From: Pantoea phytobeneficialis
GTDB taxonomy: Bacteria > Pseudomonadota > Gammaproteobacteria > Enterobacterales > Enterobacteriaceae
Assembly (NCBI RefSeq): GCF_009728735.1
Contig: NZ_CP024639.1
Span: forward strand, 62,001-126,000
DNA length: 64,000 nucleotides
Direction: 5' to 3'
The notes under the pieces were generated by a model. That model did no database searches. It was not told the DNA's origin and saw only the letters and a program-made list of their open reading frames with translations. Shown here piece by piece: positions 34,756 to 44,583 of this stretch. Position numbers and translations under genes: made by a program. The stretch's first letter is position 1. The number at the start of each line of letters is the position of its first letter.

Positions 34756-36792
34756 ATGGATAAGCTGTTATACGGTGTCGCCTATTACCGTGAATATATG
34801 CCGGTAGAAAGACTGGATGAAGACATCCGTCTGATGAAAGCGGCAGGGATCAACGTAGTACGCATTGCTGAAAGCACCTGGAGCAGTTATGAGCGCCGGG
34901 ATGGGGAGTTCGATTTCTCCGCTGTACTGACCGTACTGGAACATATGCACGCAAACCAGATTGCCGTCATTATTGGCACCCCCACTTACGCCATTCCTGC
35001 CTGGCTTGCTAAAAAGCACCCTTCCGTAATGGCGACGACACCGCAGGGCGTGAATAAATACGGTCATCGCCAGAAAATGGACATCACCAGTCCAATCTAC
35101 CTGCGCTACGCCGAACGCATCATTCGCGCACTGCTCGCCGCAACAGCGCACCATCCTGCGGTGATCGGATATCAGATAGACAACGAAACCAAGTACTACG
35201 ACACCTGCGGTGCACATGTGCAGCGTGATTTTGTCGAGCATCTGAAGCAACGTTTCGGCGGTGATCTGGAAAAACTCAATGCGGAGTATGGCCTGAATTA
35301 CTGGAGCAACCGTATCGATGCCTGGGAGGATTTCCCGCCGCTGGAAAGCACCATCAATGCCAGTCTGGGTGCTGCCTTTCAACAATATCAGCGCAGTCTG
35401 GTCACCGACTTTCTCGCCTGGCAGGCAAGGTTGGTCAGTGAATATCGACTGGCAGACCAGTTCATTACGCACAACTTTGATTTCGAATGGCGGACCTGGT
35501 CCTTTGGTGTGCGGGGCGAGGTCGATCACTTTTCCGCATCATCAGCTCTCGATATCACCGGTGTGGATATTTATCACCCCAGCCAGCATCAGCTTACCGG
35601 AGCAGAAATTGCTTTCTGCGGGGATATTGCGCGCACCACCAAGGACAAAAACTATCTGGTGCTCGAGACTCAGACTCAGGCATTCAAAAACTGGACACCT
35701 TATCCTGGGCAATTGCGACAACAGGCTTTCAGCCACATCGCCTCGGGTGCAGCCATGGTCGGATACTGGCACTGGCATTCGTTGCACAACGCTTGTGAGA
35801 CCTACTGGAAAGGATTGCTCAGTCATGACCTGGAACCTAATCCCGTATATGACGAGGCCAGAGAAGTTGGACTGGCACTGGCACGTCTGTCTCCGCAGCT
35901 TGCCGGGCTGAAAAAGCAAAACCGGGTAGCATTGCTGGTAAGTAATGACTCACTTACCGCCGTGGACTGGCATCCTTGGCAGGGGCATCAGTTCGGACGT
36001 CATAAAGAGCATCAATATAACGACCTGATTCGCAGCTACTATGACACCCTCTATCGACAAAATATTGAAGTCGATATTCTGACCGTCGATGACCCACGCC
36101 TGTCCCGATATGAGCTGCTGATCGCTCCTCTGCTCTATGCCGTTGCTGATGACTCACTGCATCGGTTAAATCAATTCGTCGCTGACGGTGGCCATATTCT
36201 CTATTCGTTCAAATCCGGCTTTGCCAATGAACATCTCAAGGTACGGCATGAGCGCCAGCCAGCAATCATTCGTGAAACATTGGGGGCCAGCTACCAGCTG
36301 TTTGTCGAACCACACGATGTCACCCTGCATTCAGACATACTGGATATCCCGCCTGCATCCGCTGCGGTCAGTCACTGGATGGAGTTACTTGAAGTCGAGA
36401 GTGCGGATACCGAAATCTGGGCACGCTATCAACACCCCTACTGGAACAAATACGCCGCCATTGTGCATAAGCGCCACGGTTCAGGTACGGCAACCTATAT
36501 CGGTTGCCATACCAGCGAGGCTGTGCTGGAAAGCGTACTGACACACTTACAGCACAGGATCGAACTGCGCACCGGAGCTGACCCGTTGCGTTTTCCGCTG
36601 ATTGTAAAACGCACCATCAACCGCGCTGGCAATACGATGCTGTTTTATTTCAACTATTCCAGTGAACCACAGGACATTACTTTAACCTTCAGCAGAGGTC
36701 GGGAATTGCTGAGTGACAGACGCTATCAGCAGGGCAATACGTTGACCCTGGCTGACTGGGGTGTGGCAATTATGGCACTGGAGAACCTGTGA
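34756..36792 (+). CDS. GH42 beta-galactosidase
   Basis: A 678-residue enzyme with the three-domain pattern of family 42: a TIM barrel (acid/base Glu in YQIDNETKY at about residue 140, nucleophile Glu in LVLETQ at about 302), a trimerisation region, and a C-terminal beta domain. It hydrolyses beta-galactosides, often plant-derived oligosaccharides rather than lactose. Cytosolic, so the substrate must be imported, presumably by the transporter whose gene overlaps it by four bases. An AraC regulator follows. No upstream operator is recognisable in the 295-base gap. Confidence 0.9.
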   Translation: MDKLLYGVAYYREYMPVERLDEDIRLMKAAGINVVRIAESTWSSYERRDGEFDFSAVLTVLEHMHANQIAVIIGTPTYAIPAWLAKKHPSVMATTPQGVNKYGHRQKMDITSPIYLRYAERIIRALLAATAHHPAVIGYQIDNETKYYDTCGAHVQRDFVEHLKQRFGGDLEKLNAEYGLNYWSNRIDAWEDFPPLESTINASLGAAFQQYQRSLVTDFLAWQARLVSEYRLADQFITHNFDFEWRTWSFGVRGEVDHFSASSALDITGVDIYHPSQHQLTGAEIAFCGDIARTTKDKNYLVLETQTQAFKNWTPYPGQLRQQAFSHIASGAAMVGYWHWHSLHNACETYWKGLLSHDLEPNPVYDEAREVGLALARLSPQLAGLKKQNRVALLVSNDSLTAVDWHPWQGHQFGRHKEHQYNDLIRSYYDTLYRQNIEVDILTVDDPRLSRYELLIAPLLYAVADDSLHRLNQFVADGGHILYSFKSGFANEHLKVRHERQPAIIRETLGASYQLFVEPHDVTLHSDILDIPPASAAVSHWMELLEVESADTEIWARYQHPYWNKYAAIVHKRHGSGTATYIGCHTSEAVLESVLTHLQHRIELRTGADPLRFPLIVKRTINRAGNTMLFYFNYSSEPQDITLTFSRGRELLSDRRYQQGNTLTLADWGVAIMALENL

Positions 36793-38213
36793 TGGCACAA
36801 CCTACTGCTCATGAAGATCTGCAACGTATTGGCATCCGCGAACGGCTGGCTTTCGGTGTTGGCGACTATGGCACAAACCTGACTTACACGCTGATGGTCA
36901 CTTTCCTGGCGTTTTTCTATACCGACGTAGTGGGTATGCCTGCCCTGCTGATTGGTTCGTTGATGTTCTTTGCTCGCGTACTGGATGGCATCATCTGTAT
37001 TTTCGTTGGTATCCGGATTGATAAAACGCGTTCGACGATGGGAAAAGCTCGTCCGTGGGTGCTCTGGACCGCCATCCCCTTTGGCCTGTCAGCATTTTTA
37101 ATGGCAACGGTCCCGGACGTTAGCTATGGCCAGAAAGTCACCTGGGTTTGTATAACCTACCTGATGGCCAATATTTTCTTCACCGCAAACAACATCGCTT
37201 ACGGGTCACTGCTGGCGTTAATCACGCGCGACAACTATCAGCGCGGCATTCTCAGTGTGTTCCGTAAGGGACTTTCGACCTGTGGTTCTCTGACGGTGGG
37301 CGTTTTCACCCTGCCACTGGTTGCGTTCTTCGGTAATGGAAAAACATCCTGGATAATCGTGTTCGCTATTCTGGGTTTTTTCACGGCGTTTTTCCTGCTG
37401 TTGACGGCACTGGGTACGCGTGAGCGCGTGGAGCCTGTAAGTCGGGATAACAGTAAGCGGATCAACGCGCGGCAGGTCATGCATTCAATGATGGCGAATC
37501 GCTATTGGATAATTATCTTCTTCTATCTGCTGATTACCTTCACCAGCCTGACGGCGCTCTCCGCAGTGGGGGTGTATTACTCGAAGTATATTTTGTCTGA
37601 CGTCTCACTGATTGCTTATATCAGCATGGCGCAGTACATACCGGGCCTGCTTACCCTGATGATTATTCCGGTTCTGCTAAAAAAACTGGGCAAACGACGT
37701 CTGGCCGTTCTTGGATTGCTGATCTGTGGTGTGGCCTACCTGATTCCGTTATTCAACAAACAGGACGCGCTTTTTGTCATCGTATCCACGGCTATTCGAA
37801 GCATTGGCTTTTGTGGCATAGGCGCCACCATGTTTGCGTTACTGGCTGATACCATCGATTACGGAGAATGGCGCACCGGCTTACGTATCGAAGGAATCCT
37901 GTTTAGCGCGGGTACACTGGGGCAGACGCTTGGGATGGGGCTTGGTACTGCCAGCGTAGGATGGATATTGGGTGCCGCTGGTTTTGTCAGTGGCGGTACA
38001 ACTGCTCAGTCGGCAACTGTCATCCAGACTATCGAGTTTTTGTTCATCTTCTTTCCCCTGTTGCTGGCTGCCATCAATCTTGTCCTGTTGTGGTTTTATA
38101 AGCTGGATGATTTTTACGAAACAGTCGCACATGACTTATCTGCTGGTCGTTACCAACAGGTTGATGGACCGGCGGTTTCACCAGCAAGGGATAGATTACA
38201 AAGTCAGGAGTGA
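36789..38213 (+). CDS. GPH-family glycoside/cation symporter
   Basis: A 474-residue, 12-helix transporter of the MelB/LacS-like glycoside-pentoside-hexuronide family: FGVGDYGTNLTYTL at the start, then GIRIDKTRSTMGKARPWVLW in the first cytoplasmic loop (conserved D and RPW), and ADTIDYGEWRTGLRIEG in the second half. It imports the sugar that the GH42 enzyme splits. The start codon overlaps the stop of the GH42 gene (ATGA-type), so translation is coupled. Confidence 0.9.
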   Translation: MMAQPTAHEDLQRIGIRERLAFGVGDYGTNLTYTLMVTFLAFFYTDVVGMPALLIGSLMFFARVLDGIICIFVGIRIDKTRSTMGKARPWVLWTAIPFGLSAFLMATVPDVSYGQKVTWVCITYLMANIFFTANNIAYGSLLALITRDNYQRGILSVFRKGLSTCGSLTVGVFTLPLVAFFGNGKTSWIIVFAILGFFTAFFLLLTALGTRERVEPVSRDNSKRINARQVMHSMMANRYWIIIFFYLLITFTSLTALSAVGVYYSKYILSDVSLIAYISMAQYIPGLLTLMIIPVLLKKLGKRRLAVLGLLICGVAYLIPLFNKQDALFVIVSTAIRSIGFCGIGATMFALLADTIDYGEWRTGLRIEGILFSAGTLGQTLGMGLGTASVGWILGAAGFVSGGTTAQSATVIQTIEFLFIFFPLLLAAINLVLLWFYKLDDFYETVAHDLSAGRYQQVDGPAVSPARDRLQSQE

Positions 38214-38282
38214 GCTCCGCCGCAAATCTGGCAGGCAGCGCCAGTCTGCGTCAGGCGTTGCCGTTATACTTCCCGCAATTTA

Positions 38283-39179
38283 ATGATCGGACGGGTGATG
38301 ATGGCAGAGCTGAGCGATAAAGAAATGGTGAACTTCTCTCCCCTGATGAAGCGTTTCACCTTTAATGCATTTATGGTGTCTGGGTTTACACCGATAAGTC
38401 CCGGCAGCCGGCTCGACTTTTTCATTCACCGTCCCGAAGGCATGAAAGGATACATGCTCAACCTGACACTTAAAGGTGCAGGTGTTATTCGCCATGCCAA
38501 GGGTGAGTTTCATTGCGTCGCCGATGAGATGTTGTTATTCCCGCCGGGTGTTCTTCACCATTATGGTCGGGCTAAGGAAAGCCCTGCCTGGGATCATTTA
38601 TGGATTTATTTCATCCCACGCCCTTACTGGATTGACTGGCTGCACTGGGATCGTACGGAAGGGAATATTGGCCGTATGCAACTCACCCGTTCGGCTGACA
38701 GCCAGCAGGTAGCAAACCAGTTCAAGGACGTGATTCGCTGGAATGCTGCATCAGAACCTCTTTCTGAAGCAATGGCAATGAACACTCTGGAACGCATTAT
38801 CCTGGAGTTATTCCAGCGTCAGCCTACCAGTAACCACCATAATCGTGATCCCCGCATTCAGACGGTATGCCATTATCTGAATGAGCATCTGGCGGAAGAT
38901 GTTCGAATCGAAGATTTGGCTCGGATGACGTTCCTCTCCTCTTCCCGACTGACTCATATCTTCCGAAAGGAAATGGGGAATACTATCTTTGGCTGGCGTG
39001 AAAGCCAGCGCATCTCCCGTGCCTGTGATTTGTTGCAACAGACGCAGCTTTCGATCACACAGATTGCCCGCGCGGTCGGTTATGAAGATCCACTCTATTT
39101 TTCTCGTATCTTCAGCCAGCATCGGCACCTCAGTCCGCGCGAGTATCGTAAGAAATTTGAGCGCATACCACTCTTCTAG
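38283..39179 (+). CDS. AraC-family transcriptional regulator of the galactoside locus
   Basis: A 298-residue regulator. The N-terminal half is a cupin-like sensor (DEMLLFPPGVLHHYGR). The C-terminal ~100 residues hold two helix-turn-helix units (IEDLARMTFLSSSRLTHIFR, then ITQIARAVGYEDPLYFSRIF). It is on the same strand 70 bases after the transporter gene and is the natural activator of the GH42 and transporter genes. Confidence 0.88.
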   Translation: MIGRVMMAELSDKEMVNFSPLMKRFTFNAFMVSGFTPISPGSRLDFFIHRPEGMKGYMLNLTLKGAGVIRHAKGEFHCVADEMLLFPPGVLHHYGRAKESPAWDHLWIYFIPRPYWIDWLHWDRTEGNIGRMQLTRSADSQQVANQFKDVIRWNAASEPLSEAMAMNTLERIILELFQRQPTSNHHNRDPRIQTVCHYLNEHLAEDVRIEDLARMTFLSSSRLTHIFRKEMGNTIFGWRESQRISRACDLLQQTQLSITQIARAVGYEDPLYFSRIFSQHRHLSPREYRKKFERIPLF

Positions 39180-39479
39180 TCCTGGCGAATCGCGCGCCAT
39201 CCCGCTTCTTGCGTGTCACTTTCCGGGTGCGATTTCTTGATTCAATGACATGTACTCATTTATTGGAGCCTCTGAGTTTTGGTTAAGTCCCCTCCCCTCT
39301 CTTCTTTTGAAAGTACAGGTTGAGACACACATCATACGCGCTGTTGTATGAAGCATTGACGATTTCGTCAGAAACCTTCCTACGCTACTCCATTATAAAT
39401 ATAGCAAATTCAATAATTTAAACCACTCCGTTTCCGAAGAATGTTGTCAACTCTACCAATGGCACGGACCCAAAACACA

Positions 39480-39570
39480 CATATACTCATTTACTCATAT
39501 GTTACTAAACGTATTTACACATTAACTCATATGTGTTTTACTTCATAAGAGTCATTACTCATATGAAACT
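39480..39570. promoter_or_regulatory. ParG operator/centromere region upstream of parF
   Basis: The last 100 bases before parF carry several ACTCATNT boxes, many on an 8-base pitch, such as ACTCATTT and ACTCATATG. In TP228 ParG binds degenerate ACTC tetramers separated by 4-base AT-rich spacers, so this is the probable parFG operator. Confidence 0.8.
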
Positions 39571-39584
39571 TTGAGGATTTGCGC

Positions 39585-40205
39585 ATGAAGATTATTTCTT
39601 TCCTGAACCCAAAAGGTGGCTCTGGAAAAACCACTGTTACCATTAACGTCAGCAGTTGCCTTGCAGCCAGTGGTAAAAGAGTTGCGGTAGTCGATACTGA
39701 CCCACAGATGAGTCTGACTAACTGGAACAGGAATGAAAAAGCCCGGTTTGATGTCTACACCGCTTCTTCCGAAAAAGATGTCTACCAGGTACGTAAAGAA
39801 CTGAGTGAGTATGACTACGTCATTATTGATGGTGCGGGTTCTCTTTCTGTCATTACTTCTGCGGCAGTGATGGTCAGTGACCTGATAATTATTCCTGTGA
39901 CGCCTAGTCCACTGGATTTTTCCGCGTCAGGTTCAGTTGTCACTGTACTTGAAGCGCAGGCTTATAACCGCCCGGTTGAAGCTCGTTTCCTGATTACGCG
40001 TAAGATTGAGCAAGCGAAAATGCTCAGCGTCCTTAAAGACAGCATTGCCCAAACCGGCATTAAGGCCCTCAAGACAGCGATCAACCAACGACAGAGTTAC
40101 GTCAAATCTGTGCTCGACGGGGACAGTGTGTTTGAGACATCTGATGGCGCAGCAAAAGGCGAAATCCAAATCCTTACCAGAGAGATAGAAGCATTTTTCG
40201 AGTAA
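39585..40205 (+). CDS. parF: ParF, plasmid partition ATPase
   Basis: A 206-residue Walker-type ATPase, the same length as ParF of TP228 and matching it through most of its sequence: the deviant Walker A KGGSGKTT, DTDPQMSLTNW, VIIDGAGSLSVITSAAVMVS, and SDGAAKGEI. It polymerises with ATP and moves plasmid copies apart. The start is ATG at 39585, seven bases after TGAGGA; an in-frame TTG at 39579 is less likely. parG follows after 104 bases that again contain ACTC boxes. Confidence 0.95.
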   Translation: MKIISFLNPKGGSGKTTVTINVSSCLAASGKRVAVVDTDPQMSLTNWNRNEKARFDVYTASSEKDVYQVRKELSEYDYVIIDGAGSLSVITSAAVMVSDLIIIPVTPSPLDFSASGSVVTVLEAQAYNRPVEARFLITRKIEQAKMLSVLKDSIAQTGIKALKTAINQRQSYVKSVLDGDSVFETSDGAAKGEIQILTREIEAFFE

Positions 40206-40309
40206 TCACAAAATGAGTTAATACTCATACACACCTATACTCATATGGGTATATACTCATTTAAGTAAAATGACTTTTACACAAATACTCATTCAGAAGG
40301 ATGACGATT

Positions 40310-40543
40310 ATGGCACTGCAAAAGAAGCATTCATCATCAACGATGACGTTTGGTGAACACCGTGACCTGAGTAAGATTGTCTCTGCGCCAGCACAACCAG
40401 GCTCAGATAAACAAAAGCGGGTAAACGTAAACTTCGACGAAGCCAAGCATGCTCGCTTCAAAGCGGCTTGTGCAAAGCGCGGCACGAACATTACTGTTGT
40501 TATTAATGATCTGGTAGATCAATGGCTTAGTGATAATGAGTAA
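40310..40543 (+). CDS. parG: ParG, centromere-binding ribbon-helix-helix protein
   Basis: A 77-residue protein (ParG of TP228 has 76). The flexible N-terminus with MTFGEHRDLSKIV is followed by the ribbon-helix-helix KRVNVNFDEAKHARFKAAC. It binds ACTC-type boxes, represses parFG and activates ParF. The start at 40310 has AGAAGG nine bases upstream; an ATG at 40301 abuts the ribosome site. Confidence 0.92.
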   Translation: MALQKKHSSSTMTFGEHRDLSKIVSAPAQPGSDKQKRVNVNFDEAKHARFKAACAKRGTNITVVINDLVDQWLSDNE

Positions 40544-40545
40544 AT

Positions 40546-40597
40546 GAGCTTTTGAGCTTTTGAGCTTTTGAGCTTTTGAGCTTTTGAGCTTTTGAGA
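40546..40597. repeat. Array of GAGCTTTT (six copies, 8-bp period)
   Basis: Six exact copies start at 40546 and repeat every 8 bases to 40593; the next unit begins GAGA. It begins right after the parG stop codon. The unit is a variant of GAGT (the complement of ACTC) with a spacer, so it may be a lower-affinity ParG array. Confidence 0.9.
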
Positions 40598-41001
40598 CTG
40601 CCACACTACTCATATGTGTAAATGAGTTAATGCTCAAATGAATAAATACTTATTTGAGTAAGTGAGTTTCCATGTGTATGCTCGGGCCAACCGGTTATTC
40701 GTAACTCCTGTGTGATGAGCTTTTACTCAAATGAAAAAATGTGTATTTACTCATATGAGCTTATGTTGATTTACTCAAATGAGGCTATTCCTACAAGGTA
40801 GTTCTCTTCGCCCAGATTCGCTGATAGTACTACTAGTACTCTCCGCAGCACTCTGATTTCCGCGTGTGTGGACATGGTTTTTCTTGTATCTCACATGCAA
40901 TACGCCCCCTTCATCAAACCTTTTGCTATCGCGTGGATGCAAAATCAGCTCGAAATCGTAGTGTCGGGCTTTCATTACGATAAGTATTTACACAAAACCT
41001 C
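40598..41001. other. Scattered ACTCATNTG boxes
   Basis: Between the arrays many isolated ACTCAT/ATGAGT boxes occur, for example around 40606-40620, 40625-40665 and 40720-40780. A short frame on either strand (40775-40975, 40868-41134) is made partly of repeat sequence and I do not call it. Confidence 0.6.
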
Positions 41002-41041
41002 ACTTACTCACTTACTCACTTACTCACTTACTCACTTACTC
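41002..41041. repeat. Array of ACTTACTC (five copies, 8-bp period)
   Basis: Five exact copies of the 8-base unit, each holding an ACTC box and an ACTT spacer. The period matches the ParG tetramer-plus-spacer pattern. Confidence 0.9.
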
Positions 41042-41178
41042 ATGATATTTCCCAATTTTCACACTGCAACCATTTATCCACCATACATATGTGTGTCCAG
41101 TGATGCCTCATCACGAAGATGGAATACAAAATGATCACAGCGGCCTTACGAGGTTAGATTGAATAGTCATACTCAAAT

Positions 41179-41238
41179 GAGTAGTTGAGTAGTTGAGTAG
41201 TTGAGTAGTTGAGTAGTTGAGTAGTTGAGTAGTTGAGT
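41179..41238. repeat. Array of GAGTAGTT (seven copies, 8-bp period)
   Basis: Seven exact copies from 41179 to 41234 followed by GAGT. On the other strand the unit contains ACTC. Its orientation is opposite to that of the array at 41002-41041. Confidence 0.9.
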
Positions 41239-41943
41239 GTGAACCGAGTTTTACATCACAGGAAGTAACTTGTTGTTCATTATCTGAAAATAGAATACGC
41301 ATTTACTCATTTGTGTTTTTACTCAAGCATGACATCAATTGAGACCCATAAAAGATGAACCTGAAACAATCATCCTGCTTTTCTGAGGATGAGGGCCAGG
41401 GGAGGGCGGTAGCTGGTCAACAGCAGAATCAGCAGTAACCTCAATTTATAAAATTCATTCGTGGCTAGCGGAAAGTACGTCTCTGTACGAAAGAGCGAAG
41501 TGCAGCTGAGAGCTGTGGTAATCAAACATGTGACTAAGGCTTCATTGCGATCAACAGAGGAAAATTCGTGTAGTGAAAGCATAAATACGGAAAGAGTAAC
41601 CAGAAGGAACACGTTAAGTGTGACAATCACATGACAATAGAACGCGAATTGATGGCTGCACTGCCATAGAAGGTCATTTAAGCACGCGGTCGTTAATTCC
41701 ATACTGACCTGCTGATGTCAGCGTCTTAGATTCGGCAGCCTAAGCTCTACCAGTTGACGGCGAAGAGATTCATCCTGCGTAGTGGTAAGGTTGTGAACCG
41801 TGCTGAGTTCAGTGGATATATGGTGAAAATGAATGCGTACTACATCATCCTGTGCTGATCTCATCAGACAGGGAAAGGTGTTCACTTAGTACCTGAAAAC
41901 AATTCGATCAAGTCCTGAGTTGTCAGATGAAAACCGAGAATCA
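41239..41943. other. Gap between the partition arrays and the origin
   Basis: About 700 bases. A 110-codon minus-strand frame at 41370-41702 would encode a leucine-rich, possibly membrane protein, but I see no ribosome site or family and leave it uncalled. Around 41717-41770 the minus strand resembles part of a tRNA (a D-arm-like ACTGGTAGAGC and a CTTAG/CTAAG stem), but no acceptor or T arm is evident. Confidence 0.4.
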
Positions 41944-42270
41944 TATGACTACTATAGAGAGTAACTTTACTCACTACAGTGGTCTTCATTAACGGGGAAT
42001 GGCGAGAACGGGTAGGGATTGGAGTGCTCTGCTGATGTTGGTAGTTTGAATCGCAGATGAGAATCAGTTTTCTATTACTCTCTATAGTAGTCAGACACTC
42101 ACTACAGTGGTCATTAGTGATGTTGCTGTTGAGTCTGATGAGATGTACTTTCGATGTTGTACGGTCAAAGCGGATAAATCATCCCATCATTGAACCAGCG
42201 GATAGTTTTCGATGAACTGGCCGCCAGACAGAAGACAAATGTATGCCAGTGCAGAGACGCTTTTTCCTCA

Positions 42271-42279
42271 TTATCCACA
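42271..42279 (+). promoter_or_regulatory. DnaA box TTATCCACA
   Basis: A perfect match to the DnaA consensus TTATNCACA inside the origin region. Confidence 0.75.
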
Positions 42280-42597
42280 GGACAGATCCAATTATTCGAT
42301 CCTAATATGATCCCAGTTAGATCCTAAACAGATCCCATACCTCCTGAAACCCTTGTCAGACATGGCCTGGATAGATGTTGATGACTGCTGTAGGGAGAGG
42401 AAAGACTGCTGTGTTGAGTTAATTGACTGCTAAAGAGAGTACTGATGACTGCTATGTTGAGCAAGCGATGACTGCTGTAGTGAGTAACTGTTTGATTTGG
42501 TTGTTTATAAGTCAAAATGCCTAAAATCCGCGCTAAGCTGCGTCCTTACTGTTATCAACGGACTGCCTGAGTTCTCTATAATTTGATTTCATTGAGT

Positions 42598-42606
42598 TAT
42601 ACACAG
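42598..42606 (+). promoter_or_regulatory. DnaA box TTATACACA
   Basis: A second match to TTATNCACA, about 300 bases upstream of repA and next to an AT-rich stretch suited to opening. Confidence 0.7.
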
Positions 42607-42903
42607 GCCAAAATCATAAAAATAATCCTCTAAAGCCATCCTCAAACTGGATCCAATAAACGATCCGCTAGTTAGCGCAGCAGTTTGACCGTTTTCGATT
42701 ATCGTCAATATAATGATTTATAACAGATTACCCCCGGAAATGACTACTATAGAGAGTGAAGAAGACTGCTGTGATGAGTCAAATGACTACTATGGAGAGC
42801 AATTAAACTGCTGTAGTGAGTAGAATAACCGCTGTAGTGAGTGCTAGTATCCGAAATATCGAGTAACGGCGATCATCGCTTGTTCAGATCACGGATTTTT
42901 CAA

Positions 42904-43983
42904 ATGCCGAAAAAAGAACAAGAAAACAAACTGATAGCTGAGGCTTTCAGTGAAACGGATAAACGAACTGGAGAGGTTGTTCACCTCACGCCGAACAGTA
43001 ATAACACTGTTCAGCCGGTTGCATTAATGAGGCTGGGACTGTTTGTTCCGACCCTCAAATCCACCGCGAATGGCAGAAAAAATCAGTTATCCACTATGGA
43101 TGTCACTGATGAGCTGAAGCAACTGACGATCGTTAAAGCCGAAGGGTATGAAAATATCAAGATCACCGGCGCGCGTCTTGATATGGACAACGATTTCAAA
43201 GCATGGGTTGGCATTATTCATGCGTTTGCCAAGTACAAAGTGCTGGGAGACAGTGTCACGCTGCCTTTCGTCGATTTTGCCAAACTCTGCGGGATCCCGT
43301 CACTTCGCTCTTCCGCTAAGCTCAGAACACGCCTGGAAGCCTCTTTGACGCGTATCGCGACGAATACCATCCACTTCACCAATAAAGAAGGGGAGTATTA
43401 CGTTACGCATCTCGTCCAGTCAGCGAAATACAGCGTAAAAAATGACACTGTCACTTTGCAGGCGGATCCCAAGATCTTCGAACTGTATCAGTTCGATCGT
43501 AAGGTACTGCTTCAGCTTCGCGCAATTAACGAATTAGCCCGCAAAGAGTCAGCGCAGGCGCTTTACACCTTTATCGAGAGTTTGCCCCCGGATCCTGCTC
43601 CTGTGTCAATGCAGCGCTTACAGGCGCGCTTAAATCTTACTTCGCGACCAAACACCCAATACGCGACCGTCAGAAAGGCGATGGAGCAGCTCAAAGAGAT
43701 TGGCTACCTCGATTACACCGAGTTTAAGCGTGCCAGCACCGTTTACTTCTCCATTCATTATCGACAGCCCAAACTCAGACCAGCAAACATCCCGCTGAGC
43801 CTGCCAGAACTCGGAGAAGACGATCTCGATAATGAGATCGATATCGTCCCGGTTAAGAAGAAGGTGAGGGCAAAAACGACGGTCAAGAAGACCAGGGAAG
43901 AGTCGGCAGGGAAGATGGTGATGCTTTCTGATGAGGAGTTGGCCATCCTGGAAACCATCAGGAAGACCAAAAAAGCTGAATAG
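42904..43983 (+). CDS. repA: RepFIB-type replication initiator
   Basis: A 359-residue initiator of the Rep_3 superfamily. It has two winged-helix domains: [20 protein letters not shown] in the first and the [20 protein letters not shown] motif in the second. It ends in a basic tail ([14 protein letters not shown]). It binds the surrounding iterons to start replication. A longer frame begins at GTG 42841 inside the last iteron; MPKKEQENK at 42904 fits the family start better, though its ribosome site is weak. Iterons on both sides also allow self-repression. Confidence 0.93.
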   Translation: MPKKEQENKLIAEAFSETDKRTGEVVHLTPNSNNTVQPVALMRLGLFVPTLKSTANGRKNQLSTMDVTDELKQLTIVKAEGYENIKITGARLDMDNDFKAWVGIIHAFAKYKVLGDSVTLPFVDFAKLCGIPSLRSSAKLRTRLEASLTRIATNTIHFTNKEGEYYVTHLVQSAKYSVKNDTVTLQADPKIFELYQFDRKVLLQLRAINELARKESAQALYTFIESLPPDPAPVSMQRLQARLNLTSRPNTQYATVRKAMEQLKEIGYLDYTEFKRASTVYFSIHYRQPKLRPANIPLSLPELGEDDLDNEIDIVPVKKKVRAKTTVKKTREESAGKMVMLSDEELAILETIRKTKKAE

Positions 43984-44019
43984 TCCGTCAGCTGTCATGC
44001 GCTCAACATTCCCCTAACG

Positions 44020-44460
44020 CTGTAGTGAGTTTTACTCACTACAGCAGTCTTTTGTATTTCAGCCACTCAATAGATCCACGATCACAACTCGCTATAGCAG
44101 TCATATTCACTCACCATAGTGGTCATTTGGCACTTCTGAAAAGAAACCGCTGTAGAGAGAAAGAAGACTTCCAACTTGCCAGTAATGACCACTATAGAGA
44201 GAACGTATTGATGTTTTCAGGCCTCCCTTTGCACAACCCCCCTGGTAGTTACTAACCTGCGAGGCCTTTATATACTTGATGTTAGTGTTTACTAACAATG
44301 AGGGTTTCCTTATCAAGTGGATGTTTACTGCAAAAATTAAAACACGGGTGATATTGCTCAATTCTGGTAATTCTCTCTATAGCAGTCATACCTGAAACGG
44401 TCGTTACTCTCCATAGTGGTTATCCTGAAGAACACGCGTTACTCCCCACAGTGGTCATCA
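44020..44460. promoter_or_regulatory. RepFIB-type downstream iterons
   Basis: At least nine copies of the iteron on both strands lie between the repA stop and about 44460: near 44019, 44035 (a back-to-back pair), 44087, 44109, 44149, 44185, 44370, 44405 and 44440. Downstream iterons are a RepFIB feature and act in copy-number control. Confidence 0.85.
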
Positions 44461-44583
44461 ACAACAACTGACGATCTCACCTGTTCTTTGCAAGTCTTCC
44501 GGCAGGCTTCATCGTGGCTCCAATGTAACCTCGGGCTTTGAAACAAGATTCAGCTCAGGCGCGCGGGAAAGGTTCACGGGCCT

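Larger units (their letters stand above)
41944..42850. promoter_or_regulatory. RepFIB-type origin: upstream iterons
   Basis: Repeats of about 18 bases with the consensus GACT(A/G)CT(A/G)TAG(A/T)GAGT occur on both strands. Clear copies begin near 41946, 42381, 42404, 42425, 42449, 42470, 42740, 42760, 42783, 42805 and 42829, and reversed copies near 41970, 42076 and 42098. The group ends at the repA start. This matches RepFIB, where RepA binds iterons to start and control replication. Confidence 0.88.

Noticed and set aside
37218..37484. Antisense frames inside the transporter and other long genes
   Set aside because: Shadows of high-GC coding sequence; no start signals or families.
41002..41238. 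Arrays read as CRISPR
   Set aside because: Units are 8 bases with no unique spacers. They fit ParG-type boxes.
41370..41702. 110-codon minus-strand frame near the origin
   Set aside because: Leucine-rich, possibly membrane, but no ribosome site and it lies in the replication/partition region between repeats.
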